Source of the DNA: Bidens hawaiensis
Taxonomy: Eukaryota > Streptophyta > Magnoliopsida > Asterales > Asteraceae
Assembly: GCA_021521415.1 (NCBI GenBank)
Contig: JAIQDT010007602.1
Location: 1 to 64,000 of the forward strand
Direction: 5' to 3'
DNA: 64,000 nucleotides
Of this stretch, positions 9,344 through 21,441 are shown in pieces. The stretch's first letter is position 1, and the number at the start of each line of letters is the position of its first letter. The notes under the pieces are model-generated. The model was not told the origin of the DNA, did not search any database, and was given only the letters and a program-made list of their open reading frames with translations. The translations under genes were made by a program, and so were the position numbers.

Positions 9344-12300
9344 TTAAACAAATTTTGAAAAGATTAGCGAATCATATAACCTGTCCAACAAGTCTTTTTT
9401 GTTTGGGATTGGGTATCTAATCCACTTTAATACCTTATTTAGAGGTTTATAATTTATTACTAACCTTGGCACTCCCCTTTCTTGTTCAGAATGTTTATTT
9501 ACATAAAAGGCTGTGCACGACCAAGGAGATTTTGAGGGATGTATTAATCCCTTTTGTTGAAGCGAAGATATTTCATTTTTACATAACTCTAAATATTCAG
9601 AGTTCATTTGGCACGGTCTTGCCTTTGTCGGGACATTACTTTCATGGAAGTCTTCTTCATAAGGGAGAGAAACTATATGTTGTTTTCTATCCCAGAAAGC
9701 ATTTGGATAATCATTACATATGTCATTTGTAAATTGGATTTTTAGGAGTTCAATTTTTAATAATAGTTTCGGGTTTTTTAACCTTTCTTCAATTGTATGA
9801 ACATTAATTTCTTCTTTGAGAAAATTAATCTGACTAGTTTTTGCCTGAATCAATATTTCATTTATCATCTTTTCAATAGGTTGAATTATAAACTCAAAGT
9901 AGAGATTCTTCCCATTATAGGTTGCTGTGAAACCTTTTTTGTTTACTTCCTTTAATGGGAATATTTTTGATAAGAATGGTGTTCCTAAGATAACTTCATT
10001 AGATATATTTTTTACTAATAAGAATGAAGTAGTAATACATTCTCCATTGTGGCAAATCTTTGCTTTAGGAAGCTTGTATTTCACACCCATATCTTGGTGG
10101 TTAGCTGTCTTAAGAATATGCGTTGTTTTTTCAAAGTATTTTGTGGGGATAAGACCTTCTCTTAGACAATTTAGGTCTGCTCCTGAGTCAATAAGAGCTA
10201 TAAAATCCTTTTTGAAGTTATTCTCAATTAACAAAGTAATCTTCACCAACCATTTTTGTGATATAATATTTTCTATGGTATGAATATGTTCATCTTCTAA
10301 ATTCATAGGAGGGAATATTTCGGAATAAGTGGGAGATTTAGTAGTTGTTTCTCTTAATGTAGTATTATAAATACTAGTTTTTTCTAGATCTAGGATCCTT
10401 TTTTCAAAGTCATAACTTTGTTTTTTTAGATTTATTATTTCTCCTTTTAGTTTGGCTACTTCAGCTTTTAAATCTTCAGGAGTTGAAGAGTTATGCTTTC
10501 TATTATTCAATCTATCATGAATATGTTTCATTGTATAAGGACCTTCTGGTTCTTTTGGTATATCATCTTTCTTTTCTTCTTCTTGATAGATTATATCAAG
10601 AATTTTTACCTTTTCTTCGGGGTCTTTTATTCTTTTAAGAATATCTTCTAAAGTTTTACTATTTATAACATTAATATCACTCCCATTAACATCATTATCT
10701 TGAAATTGGGATATGATTTTATAAATTTCATCATCTGATTTTCCATTTTCGCAACAATTTTCACAATCTTCGGGATCCGAATTTGGTTCAGAATCATAGT
10801 CTGTAGATTCTTCTGTATCAAGAATCCTATATAGTTCTTCTTTGATTTCTTCTTCTATATTTAAATTATTAATTTTAATCTTCATATTTTTTCTTTGGTA
10901 ACATCTGTTTGCTGTATGACCCTTCTTTTTGCATATATAACACGTTGGGGTCCGTCTTTCTTTTCTATTTGCTTTTCTTCTATAACGTTTTTCTCTTCTT
11001 TTAGCAAAATATTTTTCTCTAGAAGCTTGTTTATAATTTTTATAAGGACTTCGTTCTTTATCCTCTTTTTTACATTCCATTCCAAATTGTTCACAGAATT
11101 GACCTAATTGTCTTTTTTCTGTTAAATTTTGTTTTTTGATTTGGTGATTTAATTTTAATTCATTACATAAGGCTAGACCTTCTTGCACACAAACCCCAAT
11201 GAGTCTTCCATAAGTATAACTTTCATAGAGAATTTGGACATTATCTCCTCGAAGACTTTTTCTTACCCTTTCGGCAAATAAAGGTGGAAGACCATCAATA
11301 AATTTTGACTTCCAATGAGAACTATTATTCTCTGGGAGTTCATAGACTTTGCTTAAAAATACATCTTTATACCACCTAAATGATGTTAAGGTTGTACACC
11401 TAAGACCATTTAACAATGTTCTTATGGTTTCAGAATTGTCCGACCACCTTCCCGTAAAATGTTCTATGATGGTAAGTATTAATGTGTAAACTGCATCAGA
11501 AACATTTTGGCCATTTTCTGATTTAACATGATTAAAAATTTGAGGCTGATTTTCTGGTTTGATATAATTATCCCACCATCCTCTTAGTTGGCCTGTAAAT
11601 CCTGCAATTATCATTTTGCATACATTGACATCACTATTCTGATTATTTTTTGCTATCGTAGCGTACATCATCATACGATGCGTCATCATGTATATTTGTC
11701 TATCTGTATAACCATCTAGATTCCATTCGTATATGGACTTTCCATTATAGGAATTGGAAATCTCATATTCTTGTTCTTCATGAAGAACATCTTGTGGAGT
11801 AGGTCTAGGATAGTAAAACATTCTTTGTCTTGGCTTATTAGCAAATTTTGTATTGTACGATTCCGGTCTTTTTCTTCCATTTAATCTATTTATAGAATCT
11901 ATTGTATAAGCCTCGAAAGTTTCATCACTCATGTTTTCTTCTTCCAAAGTATTTAATTCTAACTTGGAAAATCTTTCTTTTAAGACTTCCATCAATTGAT
12001 TTATGGGTTTTACTTTATAATCTTCTATTTCTGGGGGAGGTTGAACTGTAGGTTGGATTTTTATAAGGTTATTATTATCTTTGGTTTTACTTGTTTCTCC
12101 TTCTTCTTTACTATTTGAAATATATTTTTCTATCTTATTATTTGTTTCTTGAAGGATTTCTGACAAATTGTTCAGACATAAATTTGTATAATTATTTTGC
12201 TTTATTAATTGGTTGACATGAAGGACAGTTGCCTGAAGAGAATCATTGGCTATTGCCTTTTTAAAAGCAGAGAAATATATTTCTTCATTTTCTCTTTTCA

Positions 12301-12607
12301 TTTCAAAATCTTCTCGGGGAGGAAATATTGACTTGATAATAGTTCCTGTAGTTAATTTATAATTTTTTTCTATTATAGAGACATATTTTTGGGAATATTT
12401 GTTTATGAACCATACTGGAAATTCTATAACTTGTTGTAGGATTTGAAGATCTCTATAAAATTCTTCTCCTAGTCTTATTCTCTCATCTCTTGGAAATGAT
12501 TCCATGAACCATTTTATAAAAGGTTTCCATTTTTCTTGCTTATATTTTTCGCATATCTGCTTTCTAATAGCAGATCCTGGACTAAAATCTATTTTTTTGT
12601 AATCCAT
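9344..12607 (-). pseudogene. Caulimovirid coat-protease-RT polyprotein, truncated by frameshift in RT
   Basis: 1087 codons. The start ATG overlaps the movement-protein stop in TAATG at 12,607, a termination-reinitiation arrangement known in caulimovirids. From the N-terminus: acidic/coiled region, coat core (about residues 280-490), very basic patch followed by one CCHC zinc knuckle (CYICKKKGHTANRC, about residue 554), acidic Glu-rich linker and coiled coil, aspartic protease with DSGAD (about residue 803), then the first RT motifs (about 1045 on). The reading frame ends at 9344 inside RT. Confidence 0.88.
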
Positions 12608-13640
12608 TAAAGATTGATACTCATTTGAGAGACGGTATCTTCCTCCCTAACTTGTTGGTGATAGACACCTGAGACTAGATTATCATTATTTATATTTAAA
12701 TTTTCTGCCCTATTAGGTCTTATTTGAGAAGTAGAGGCCCTAGAAGATTCAGGAAACTCTACCTTATAGTCTAGAGGTGAAATGTACGACTTAGCTGAAG
12801 ATGATCTATTAAGTCTTTGTGATATTGATTTAAAATCATTATCCTCAAATTCTATTTCTATATTTCCTTCTGGTGTTTCTATAAGCTTATTTAACTTATG
12901 TTTTATTTGTGGTTGCTTTTTTATTGCTTTGTTTATTACCCAATTTTCTGGGAATGTTATTTCTTCCCATTTAACTGGTCTTCTAATAGAAATATTTGAT
13001 TTTCCATAATTTGTTTCTATTAATATTGTTTCATCATTTTGTTTATTAATTCTTTTGCATCTAGCATTCATGGTGGTTAATAACCTATAATATATTCTAT
13101 AACAAATGCAAATTATTTCAGAACCCTGAGCATAATTGTATCCATGGGTTTTTACATATAAAGTTAAAGCGTCATCTATATTTTGATCAGATAAAGACAA
13201 ATGTAAGTCTGGATAAACATCAAAATATGCTGGACCATGTGCTAGACTGGTTTCTATAATACCCATTAATAATTGCTTCCAGTTTAGATTACGAGCATCT
13301 CGTAATACTGCTATAAAACTTTCCGGTAATCCTTGTAAAGTTAAAGGCTTAAAAGCAACTTGGACTAAACCAACATGAATAAAATTATAATCTTTTTTGT
13401 ATCTAACTAAATCAGAAAGATTTAAAAGTTTTATTATCATTTCTTCATTACTGACTGACACAGCTTCCTCAGTTGCTTTAACAACTTGTTTCCAATTTAA
13501 AAAATTATCAAAACTTCCAATTTGGTATATAACCCTTGGGTTGATATGAGGAATTGTCCATTTATTTAATAAATCAAGATTTTTTGGAATATCATGTTCT
13601 TCGCTTGTACTGTTTTTAACAGTATTTTCTTTTTAAATAG
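12607..13640 (-). pseudogene. Caulimovirid movement protein (30K superfamily), 5' end lost
   Basis: The frame is open from a TAA near 13,640 to 12,607, about 344 codons, with no ATG in its first part, so the native start is gone or lay further upstream. The core resembles caulimovirid movement proteins in the pattern HVGLVQVAFKPL, then GPAYFDVYP, then the GSE / YRIYYR stretch. The role in the virus is tubule-guided cell-to-cell movement. The end overlaps the next ATG by one base. Confidence 0.75.
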
Positions 13641-13697
13641 GTTAATCATTTTAGATATAAAAGTATTGAACCATAACACAAATACCCCCCTTTAATT

Positions 13698-13714
13698 CCA
13701 TGGCTCTGATACTA
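13698..13714 (-). other. Primer-binding site for initiator Met-tRNA (caulimovirid)
   Basis: The minus strand reads AGTATCAGAGCCATGG, complementary to the 3' end of tRNA-iMet except for one base at the edge. It lies just upstream of the movement-protein frame. Confidence 0.75.
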
Positions 13715-13719
13715 TTAGT

Positions 13720-13797
13720 AACAGAGTAGACCTGGATAAATAAGTTTTACAAAGCCATAGACCGTCAATAAGTTTACCATTATTTTACAAAATAATA
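13720..13797. repeat. Direct repeat, right copy (pararetrovirus end)
   Basis: Copy of 5869-5946, located just behind the primer-binding site. It implies that intergenic viral sequence is present at both ends of the insertion. Confidence 0.85.
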
Positions 13798-13854
13798 GAC
13801 TGGCAGTTAGTATGTAAGGAAACTTTGTCCGTATGTTTAATTTGTTTTTAGGAC

Positions 13855-13857
<3 letters not shown>
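13795..13857 (-). repeat. Inverted repeat, right copy (pararetrovirus end)
   Basis: Inverted copy of 5978-6041. It is joined to the direct repeat at ATAATAGAC, so the last ~60 bases of the insertion are flipped relative to the left end. Confidence 0.8.

Positions 13858-13896
<39 letters not shown>
13857..13896. repeat. (TA)n microsatellite at right edge of the pararetrovirus
   Basis: About 19 AT units between the viral end and the next MITE. Confidence 0.9.
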
Positions 13897-13899
<3 letters not shown>

Positions 13900-14210
13900 G
13901 AAGTATATAATGAAAACCCATTTGAGTTGTGAAAACCCTATGTAACATTGTTTTTTTTGCACATGTAATATATGTTGTTGCATTTAATACAAAATATCGA
14001 AAAATAAAAAAAATGGTTTTGCTATGTTTTAACAATTTTTTTTAATTTTTATATATGTTTTTAGAAGAGAGGAAAAGTTAATTTGATGTTCACATTTTTT
14101 ATTAACTTTAATTGTGTACCACGAGATTTTAACTTTAATTAAAAACATGTGGTTGAGAATGGGTTTCTAGAGTTTTCATAACTCAAATGAGTTTTTATTT
14201 TAACCTAACC

Positions 14211-14212
<2 letters not shown>
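13897..14212. mobile_element. TA-flanked MITE with ~27-bp inner inverted repeats
   Basis: AAAACCCATTTGAGTTGTGA near the left end pairs with the inverted TCATAACTCAAATGAGTTTT near the right end. The outer ends are GGGGAAG and AACCTAACCCT. No ORF. The right side runs into (AC)n at 14,212-14,241. Confidence 0.65.
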
Positions 14213-14241
<29 letters not shown>

Positions 14242-14246
<5 letters not shown>

Positions 14247-14275
14247 TTGAGGCCTGTGTATTACACGGGTAATTG
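14242..14275 (-). mobile_element. Helitron-like 3' terminus
   Basis: On the minus strand a short hairpin (CCCGTGTAATACAC..GG) is followed by CTAG/T, the usual Helitron 3' end. The matching 5' end was not found, so the extent of any Helitron is unknown. It lies next to the truncated end of the old Copia element. Confidence 0.4.
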
Positions 14276-14389
14276 ATGAAAATTTAAACTTTATTCATTT
14301 GGTGAAATACAGTCAACAAAACAAGATGATCATATATTGTTAATACAATTACAATTTACATTAAAATTACAGAAATTACATAACTAAGA

Positions 14390-15178
14390 TTACTTAGGAC
14401 CCGGACTTGGTCCCACATACCGATGACCCCTTCCCTTGGTGCTCAGCAACACACTGAAAACCGAAGTTTTAATCTCATTCACATGATACGGCTCGGGAAG
14501 TGACTTCTTGTCCTTGGCCTTTTTGGACCCCGGTCGTGGAACATCTGGAATCAAATCGTCCAAAAGCAGCTGCACGAATCTCGGGTACATAAGCCATGTA
14601 GCACCACTCTTGATGTTTCCCAACATGCACAAGAATATCCTTCGAGAGTAATTGAACTTCTCTCGAGTCATCAAAGCATACATAATACGAACCCAGTCTG
14701 TACTCATATTGTCGAATCCTCCACGAGTATCCACAAAGCAATGAGTGACAATATGGAATAAAAACCTCCAGTATGATGGAAGATGACTCCTCTAGAGGCT
14801 TCTCCATTCAGTGTCGTATCCCATCTGTTCAACAAAACCAACCAGCTTCTTCCTATTTCCCTTCTCATATGTATAATCTGGCTGGTCAGCAATCTTCAAC
14901 ACCCGTCTAATGTCTGCTTCTGAAATAGTCAGCTCCTTTCTGGCAACAGTTGTTGTAAAATATAGAGAGTCATTAGCAACCTTGGCAAATGCACAGAAGT
15001 CCAAGACCCATTTATAATAAACAGCTGGGTCGGCGGTGATAGCATAGGCAAGGGGTGATTGCTTGAGCCCTTTGACCATGGAGGTAAATACTTTGTCTGC
15101 CTTTTCCTTTGGCAACCCGAGAGCACAAAAATTATTATGACCCTGAAAGTTAAACCAAGAGATCATGAGAATCATCAT
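14390..15178 (-). pseudogene. ORF3 of the old Copia element (conserved domain, frameshifted)
   Basis: Pieces at 15,178-14,792 and 14,734-14,390 in different frames make one protein homologous to the ORF3 N-terminal domain at 30,609-31,423. Shared points in order: GHN start after a splice-acceptor-like TTTCAG (15,144-15,143), AIT, the DFxxxA/E segment, IRxxL, then (W)xMYPRF(I/V)Qxx(I/L)L. It ends at 14,390, so the long acidic coiled-coil half of ORF3 is missing. Function unknown; the family is carried by Copia elements here. Confidence 0.6.
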
Positions 15179-15419
15179 TAAGTTAAAACATAAACAATAT
15201 AATTTAAGTATAAATATATTAAGTATCTACATATTAAGTTAATTATCTTTACATGAATGATTGATTTTATATAATTTTTGTTTAAATAAGTTAATAAGTT
15301 AGTTAATAAGTTCCTAAGACCAATAGGTACTATGATTAAATTCCATAACAGTTTATAATCCCAAACAGTCCAGTAGCCAAAGTCAGAAACCAAAATTTTT
15401 TTTCTAAGTATAACTTTTT

Positions 15420-15662
15420 CGCATGATACCTATTTCGCTTCGCATGGTTAAGCGAAGCGAAACAGATATCATTTTGCTTTGCATGACCCTGAGAATTGAA
15501 ACAGAGATCATTTCGCTTCGCATGACCATGAGAAGCTACACAGAAAGAAATCATTTCGCTTCGCATGACCATGAGAAGTGAAACAGAAATCATTTCGCAT
15601 CGCAAGACCATGAGAAGCGAAACAAAAATCATTTCGCTTCGCAAGACCATGAGAAGCGAAAT
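15420..15662 (-). repeat. GCGAAGCGAAA-type repeat array before ORF3 of the old Copia element
   Basis: Units of about 36-45 bases, each ATTTCGCTTCGCATGACCAT followed by GAGAAGCGAAA, repeated five or six times with decay. The same wording CATGAGAAGCGAAAC occurs in the gag leader of the same element near 37,621, which ties the two regions to one family. Confidence 0.8.
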
Positions 15663-17751
15663 CTCCTTCCAAGTAAAAAAGTTCCTTGGCTTATATTTTG
15701 ATTCCTTTTTCCTTTCTTGTGTGTCGCCCAGATCTGAATTAGGTTTCTGGAAAGTTTGAAAGCAAACCCCTTTGATTTACTTGGTCAATTAAACCCCAGA
15801 ATCTATGAACAAACCCCACGACTACAAACTGTACATAAACAACCCTAACTCTAATAATTAATGATGATAATCAAGATCAATAAGTCCAACAACAGATTAT
15901 AGACAAGATATTAATCAACCCATATGAAGATCAGTCGTAGATCTAGCCGACGGTTCATCTGAACTGTCGTCTCGATCCACGAGAACCCAGAAACAGAGAA
16001 GAAGGAGGTTCCATGATGGTTTGATGATATACCGATGGTGGATGATCTGGATTCAATGGCATAATTGCGATAGTGAGGGCCGGATTCTTTGAAAGATTTG
16101 AAGATAATTAGGGTTTGAAGGATGAGTAGAGAGAGAAGGGAGAGTGAATAGTAAAAGTGTTTGTGTGAATAGTAAAAGATATTTTGATTTCCCTTATATC
16201 TAAGGTCAGCCTATCTCGCGATAAGGTCAAAACATCATGAGTATTCACCGAAAATACACTCTCGATCCTCGGTCTTTAAAAATGTTTACACTTTAAAACC
16301 CAAAAAACATTTACCCACCAAATCCACACACTTGATTATTTATAAGGTTTTTCTTTTGTCGGTCCGTAATCGTTAACGTTTGCACGATCGCTCTCTTTAA
16401 CAAAACCAAAGACACAGAACAAAACAAAAAAATAAAATTAAAATTAAAATTAAAATTAAAATTAAAATAAAATTTAAAATAACACTAATAAGGAACTATT
16501 AGATATTTTAGAAAGTAAAACAAAATAAAACAAAACAAAATAAAATAAAGTAACAGAAGATTAAACTTCTTTTGATTAAAAATAATCTTGAATTAATTTA
16601 CATAGTTCTTTTCTTTAGTTAATTTACAAAGAACAATCATGACATGGAATCATATTGATTTGCAAAGCCCTAGATCGCGTTTCCATTTTGAAATTATTGT
16701 GACACAAGTTCATCATTGACTGTAGATATTGTCCTTCCTTTTAACTTGACAAGTGTTTTGATGCCAAAATGATACATTTGAAGTACAATTAGGCACGGTG
16801 CTTATGTGGTTCCCACTTAATCAGACATATTACTGATTCCATCATATCTCGGGTTTACTTTGTGTTAACATATCACCTCAACTTGACTTAAACCTTTCTT
16901 ATTTGATCACAATACTCTTATTAACATACTTGACACTTTATACTGTGTACACTCGACATTTTGTGCTTTGCACACTTGACTCGATCTAGAAAAGTTAAAA
17001 TAAAGCAGAAGATTCAGGGCCTTAACAATCAGATCTTGTATGACTACAAACAGAGAAAGTCCAAGGCTTGAATCAAAATGAATGAAGAAATAAAGCAGAA
17101 GTTAAAATTCCTAGGACTGAATCATTTTCGATTCTTTTTCTTGATTTTTCCTTTCCTTTTCTGTTTTTTTTTTGACAAAAAACAAAAAAAAAAGTTAAAA
17201 ATTGACACGAATTTCATAGGACGACTGTGATCAGGTAAAGAGAGGCTTGGGTATGACATGTATATTTACATTTCTGCCTTCATGAATATGACTTAACGAA
17301 ATCATGCAACCGCTTCATAATTGTATATCCACTAGTACCGGCAGGAATTTAGGTTTATATCACCCGACACTTACTTGTTTGTCAAGCCTACCTACACATC
17401 TGTGAATAACCTTGTAGCCTTTTGTTCTACTCTTTTAACGCGCTAGAATCATTCCAAACCAATGTACCATCACTTTCCAGGTGGTCGGATCAATTCTTAA
17501 TTGAAAATTTTAAATATACGACTCCCTCTACGAAAGAGCTCCCTCTAAGCGGGATAATACTTTTTGAATTTTTTTGAAATTTTTCTGTAATAGGAGTAAA
17601 ATATTTTTGTTAAGTCAAATGACTTGTTTTGATTTTTCTTGAAAGCACACTGAAAATCTTTTTAGTGAGTTAAACTTAACTCAATTTTCTCCCTCTAAAA
17701 TTGTGACATATTTGAAAAATATTTACAATTTTAAAACCTAAAAGATAAGGT
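15663..17751 (-). other. Noncoding spacer between pol and ORF3 of the old Copia element
   Basis: No coding region. It contains A-rich (AAAAT)n/(AAAAC)n around 16,425-16,560, and on the minus strand three purine-rich TAGAGGGAG motifs near 17,690, 17,540 and 17,525 resembling the multiple polypurine tracts of Sirevirus-type Copia elements. Confidence 0.5.
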
Positions 17752-19188
17752 TTACTCAAAAGAAATCATGCCCAATGACTCAACGAGAAACAAAAATCGA
17801 GCACGACTAAAAGCTTTAGTAAAGAGATCTGCAAAGTTATAGTCAGTATGGATCCTTTTTATATTGACAAGCTTACGATCATAACAATCACGAATAAAGT
17901 GTATTCGGATGTCAATGTGCTTAGTCTTTGAGTGCTGGACCAGGTTTTTAACAATTGCAACGGCCGCCTCATTATCACATTTGATCGTTGATCCATAGAA
18001 ATTCAAACCGTAATTCAGCAGCTAATGCTGGATCCATATCACTTGAGAGCAGCAGCTAGATGCAGCAATGTACTCGGCTTCTGTTGTGGAGGTGGACACG
18101 GTGACTTGTTTCTTGCACTGCCATGAGATCAACCGATCTCCCAGGAATTGACATCCACTAGATGTAGACTTTCTGTCCAAGTTGCATCCCCCATAATCAC
18201 TGTCGATGTAAGCATGAAGTTCCAAGGGAGATTCCTTTAGATACCAAAGACCCAAACGTGGTATACCCTTCAAGTATCTGAAAATACGCTTGATAGCCGT
18301 CATGTGGAATTTTCTCGGGTCAGACTGATATCTGGCACACTGACAAACAGGGAACATGATGTCTGGTCTGCTTGCAGTGAGATACATTAGGGAACCAATC
18401 ATTGACCTGTAAAGGTGTTGATCGACTGGTTTTCCCGATGGATCAGGAGCTAGAACAGGTTGCCTTGCGATTGGTGTCATGAATGATGATGAGTCCTTGA
18501 AACCAAATTTCTGAACAATGTCTTGAACATACTTTTCTTGGTGAATCAAAGTCCCGTCCTTCTTTTGCTCAACTTGTAAGCCCACGAAGAAAGTCATCTC
18601 CCCTAAGGAACTCATCTCAAATCGCTGTTGCATAACCTCAGAGAACTCCTTGCACAGATCCTCATTTGTGGACCCGAAGATGATGTAATCGACATAAACT
18701 TGTACCAAAATCAAATCACTGTTGACCTTCTTGACAAAGAGAGTTTGATCGACAATTCCTCTTTTGTAACCATTCTTTACTAAATGATCAGCCAGTGTGG
18801 CATACCATGCACGAGGTGCTTGGTGAAGACCATATAGTGCTTTGTCAAGGTGGTAAACATGATCAGGATGAGTTGGATCCTCAAAACCTGTAGGTTGACT
18901 GACACAGATCTCTTCTTTTACTTTCCCGTATAAGAAAGTAGTCTTCACGTCCATTTGATACACTTTGAAGTTCATGTACGAGGCGTATGCCAGAAAGATG
19001 CGAATTGCTTCCATTCTGGCCACCGGTGCATAGACTTCATCGTAATCAAGACATTCACGTTGCCAAAAGCCTTGTACAAAAAGTCGGGCTTTATTTCTAA
19101 TGATCACCCCCTTGTCATCCTTTTTATTTCGGAACACCCATTTCGTTCCAATCGGCCTTTTATTTTCTGGTTTCTTTACTGGCCTCAT
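17752..19188 (-). pseudogene. Copia RT-RNase H (old element), catalytic YVDD changed to YVDY
   Basis: 19,188-18,022 is Copia reverse transcriptase and RNase H (FAPVARMEA-like APVARMEA, LDV/MDVKTTFLYG, ALYGLHQAPRAWY, DSDYGG, STTEAEYIAAS). 18,006-17,752 is the C-terminus (KHIDIRIHFIRD, NFADLFTKAF), separated by a frame change. The RT box reads YVDY: the second catalytic Asp codon is TAC (minus strand 18,687-18,685), so the polymerase would be inactive even without the frame breaks. Confidence 0.9.
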
Positions 19189-20253
19189 ACATTCAGCTTC
19201 TTAAACTGTAACAGCTCTTCTTGCATGGCCTCTACCCAGGAGTTGTCTTTCAGTGCGACTTTGTAGTCCTTGGGTTCCACCTGTGAAATAAAACAAGCAA
19301 AAAGACATCTGTTAATGTTACCGGAAGTACTGCGTGTTTGGATGCCAGCGGACGAATCTCCGATGATGTTCTCAGTCGGATGTCGATGATGAATTGGTAG
19401 TTGTGGAATTTGGTTGACATGCTCGACTGGTGTGGCCTCAAGTTGGATGGTCAGGCTCTCTATGGGATGCAAGACAGTGGTCACAGGGACAGAAACACTC
19501 GGTTGAGGATTAATTCCATCTTCTTGTGGTTCAACCAAATGTTCTGTAGCAATGGGACCTTCCCATAGGTTGTCATAGAATGGAACAACTACTGCTGGAA
19601 CAGAGGTAGTGTTGGTGTCATCAGAAGCATCAATTGGACTTGGTTCAAACAGGTCATTTAATGCATTCACCTCTATTGCAGATCCTTGATTGTCTTCTTC
19701 TGAGGGAGGTGTGGGGACATATTCCACCACACTTGGTTCTGCAGGAGGCAGTTCTGCTTGATCGACTTGAACATTTTGGTTTTTGTCGGCTGACACGTAT
19801 GAATCAGAATCTGAATCAGTCATGTCTTCAACAGCTTGCATTTCAGTGGTGTCGGCCGAGCGTTGCTCAACAACAACCGGGGCTTGTTGATTAGCCACGG
19901 GTTGTACATTAAGTATAGGTACAGCTGCAGCTATGTCAACAAGTCCAAGATCTTTCAAAACAGCATGCAGTAGGATAGACTGATCATCATCAGGTTGAAC
20001 AAGTGGAGAAACAACAGGGGAAACCTTTGGTACAACTGGTGTCATGTACATTCCACGAAATTGCTTGAACAATCCTTCATAATCAAACATCCAGTCTTGA
20101 CCATTGTGTGCATCAGTAGGGTTTAACTCTTGCCAATCAATGTTGAAGGACTACAAGATTACTCTTGATTTCTTGTTATACACGCGATAAGCACTTTTAT
20201 CAGCAGAATAACCAACAAAGTAGCACCCATACGCCTTTTTAGCAAACTTGGAG
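19185..20253 (-). pseudogene. Copia integrase C-terminal/linker region (old element)
   Basis: Variable acidic, Pro/Ser-rich linker between integrase and RT, broken by stops between 20,090 and 20,259. It ends with the RT-side phrase on CFISQVEPKDYKVAL..SWVEAMQEEL. Confidence 0.75.
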
Positions 20254-20258
20254 GTTGT

Positions 20259-21441
20259 TCAAACATTTGTTTGGAGTATGGTACAGGGACATCCAAACGT
20301 TCTGAAGAAATTTACCCTTGGCTTCGTTCCATAGAAGACTTCATACGGAGTCTTGTTCAGTCTTTTGTTCAGAAGCACACGATTCTGGGTAAAGCAAGCA
20401 GCGTTGATAGCTTCACCCCAGAAAATCAATGGTAGTTTGGAATATGAGAGCATTGTTCTAGCGGCTTTCACCAAAGTATAGTTTCTTCTCTCAGTCACCC
20501 CATTTTGTTCGGGAGTGTAAGGTGCGCTGAGTTGATGAACAATTCCCTTGTTTTGATAGAATTCGTTCACCACCTTGTTGCAGAATTCTGTGCCGTTGTC
20601 ACTTATGATACATTTCACCTTCTTATCAGTTTGATTCTCAACCAACACGATAAACTTGAGCAGAAACTGTGACGTCTCGTCCTTGTGCCCTAACAGAAAT
20701 GTCCAGCTGAAACGCGAAAAGTCATCAGTAATAACCAGACAATAGGCTTTTCGACCTATTTCCATTGGTTGAATTGGACCAAAAATATCCATGTGCAACA
20801 ACTGAAGAATGGAATTAATGGAATTGACAAGCTTGGGCCTATGAGGGAGTTTGTGCTGTTTGCATTTATAGCAAGATAAACATTTTTCAGCATAGTGAAA
20901 AGATTTTACTGGCAAACCCCTCACATGGTCACCTTTAACCAACTTGTTCAAGTTCTTAAAGTTGACGTGACCCAACCGTCGATGCCATAAGGATGAATCG
21001 TTCTCCGAGGCCTTGGACATCAAGCAAGAAGCAGACCGCATGGAATAATTGCTTCTCATGTCCAGAATGTAGGCATCGTTGTGCTTGGAGTACGCATCAT
21101 AATCCATTCTTCAAGGACTTTAAAACCTGGTTTCAGAATGAGACATTCATTTTTAGTAAATAGGGTTGAAAATTTCTTATCACAGATTTGAGAGACGCTG
21201 AGCAGGTTGTGGTTGAGCTGTTCCACCAGATTGACTTCATAGAATGTCAAAGTGCCATTCGAGACCTTCCCTTGTTTCATTATCTCTCCTCCAATATCAC
21301 CGGCAAAAGAAACGTGACCACCGTTGAATGGTTTGATATCGAACAACAGCGACTCGTATCCTGTCATGTGTCGGGTGCAGCCACTGTCTAAGTACCAAAT
21401 ACTGTTGACAGGCCGTCCAGGCTGTCCCTGCACACACGAAG
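20259..21441 (-). pseudogene. Copia gag-pre-integrase and integrase core (old element)
   Basis: 21,441-21,056 gives the start of pol (WYLDSGCTRHMTG protease-type motif, then HNLLSVSQICD). 21,107-20,259 gives LWHRRLGH, the CX2C half of the zinc finger (CLSCYKCKQHK), HMDIFGP, SDNGTEF and NGVTERRN. The frames overlap, so one frameshift lies near 21,080. The 5' end is cut by the young element at 21,446. Confidence 0.9.

Larger units (their letters stand above)
5869..13857 (-). mobile_element. Endogenous caulimovirid (pararetrovirus) insertion, broken
   Basis: On the minus strand the order is: primer-binding site for initiator Met-tRNA (13,714-13,698), 30K-type movement protein, coat region with zinc knuckle, aspartic protease, reverse transcriptase, RNase H, then one or two further ORFs and a TATA-containing intergenic region. 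No integrase is seen and there are no LTRs, which fits Caulimoviridae. The order (movement protein before coat and pol) is like petuviruses and florendoviruses; the genus is not settled. Both sides abut (TA)n tracts. Several frameshifts and stops show it is an old copy without intact genes. Confidence 0.88.
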
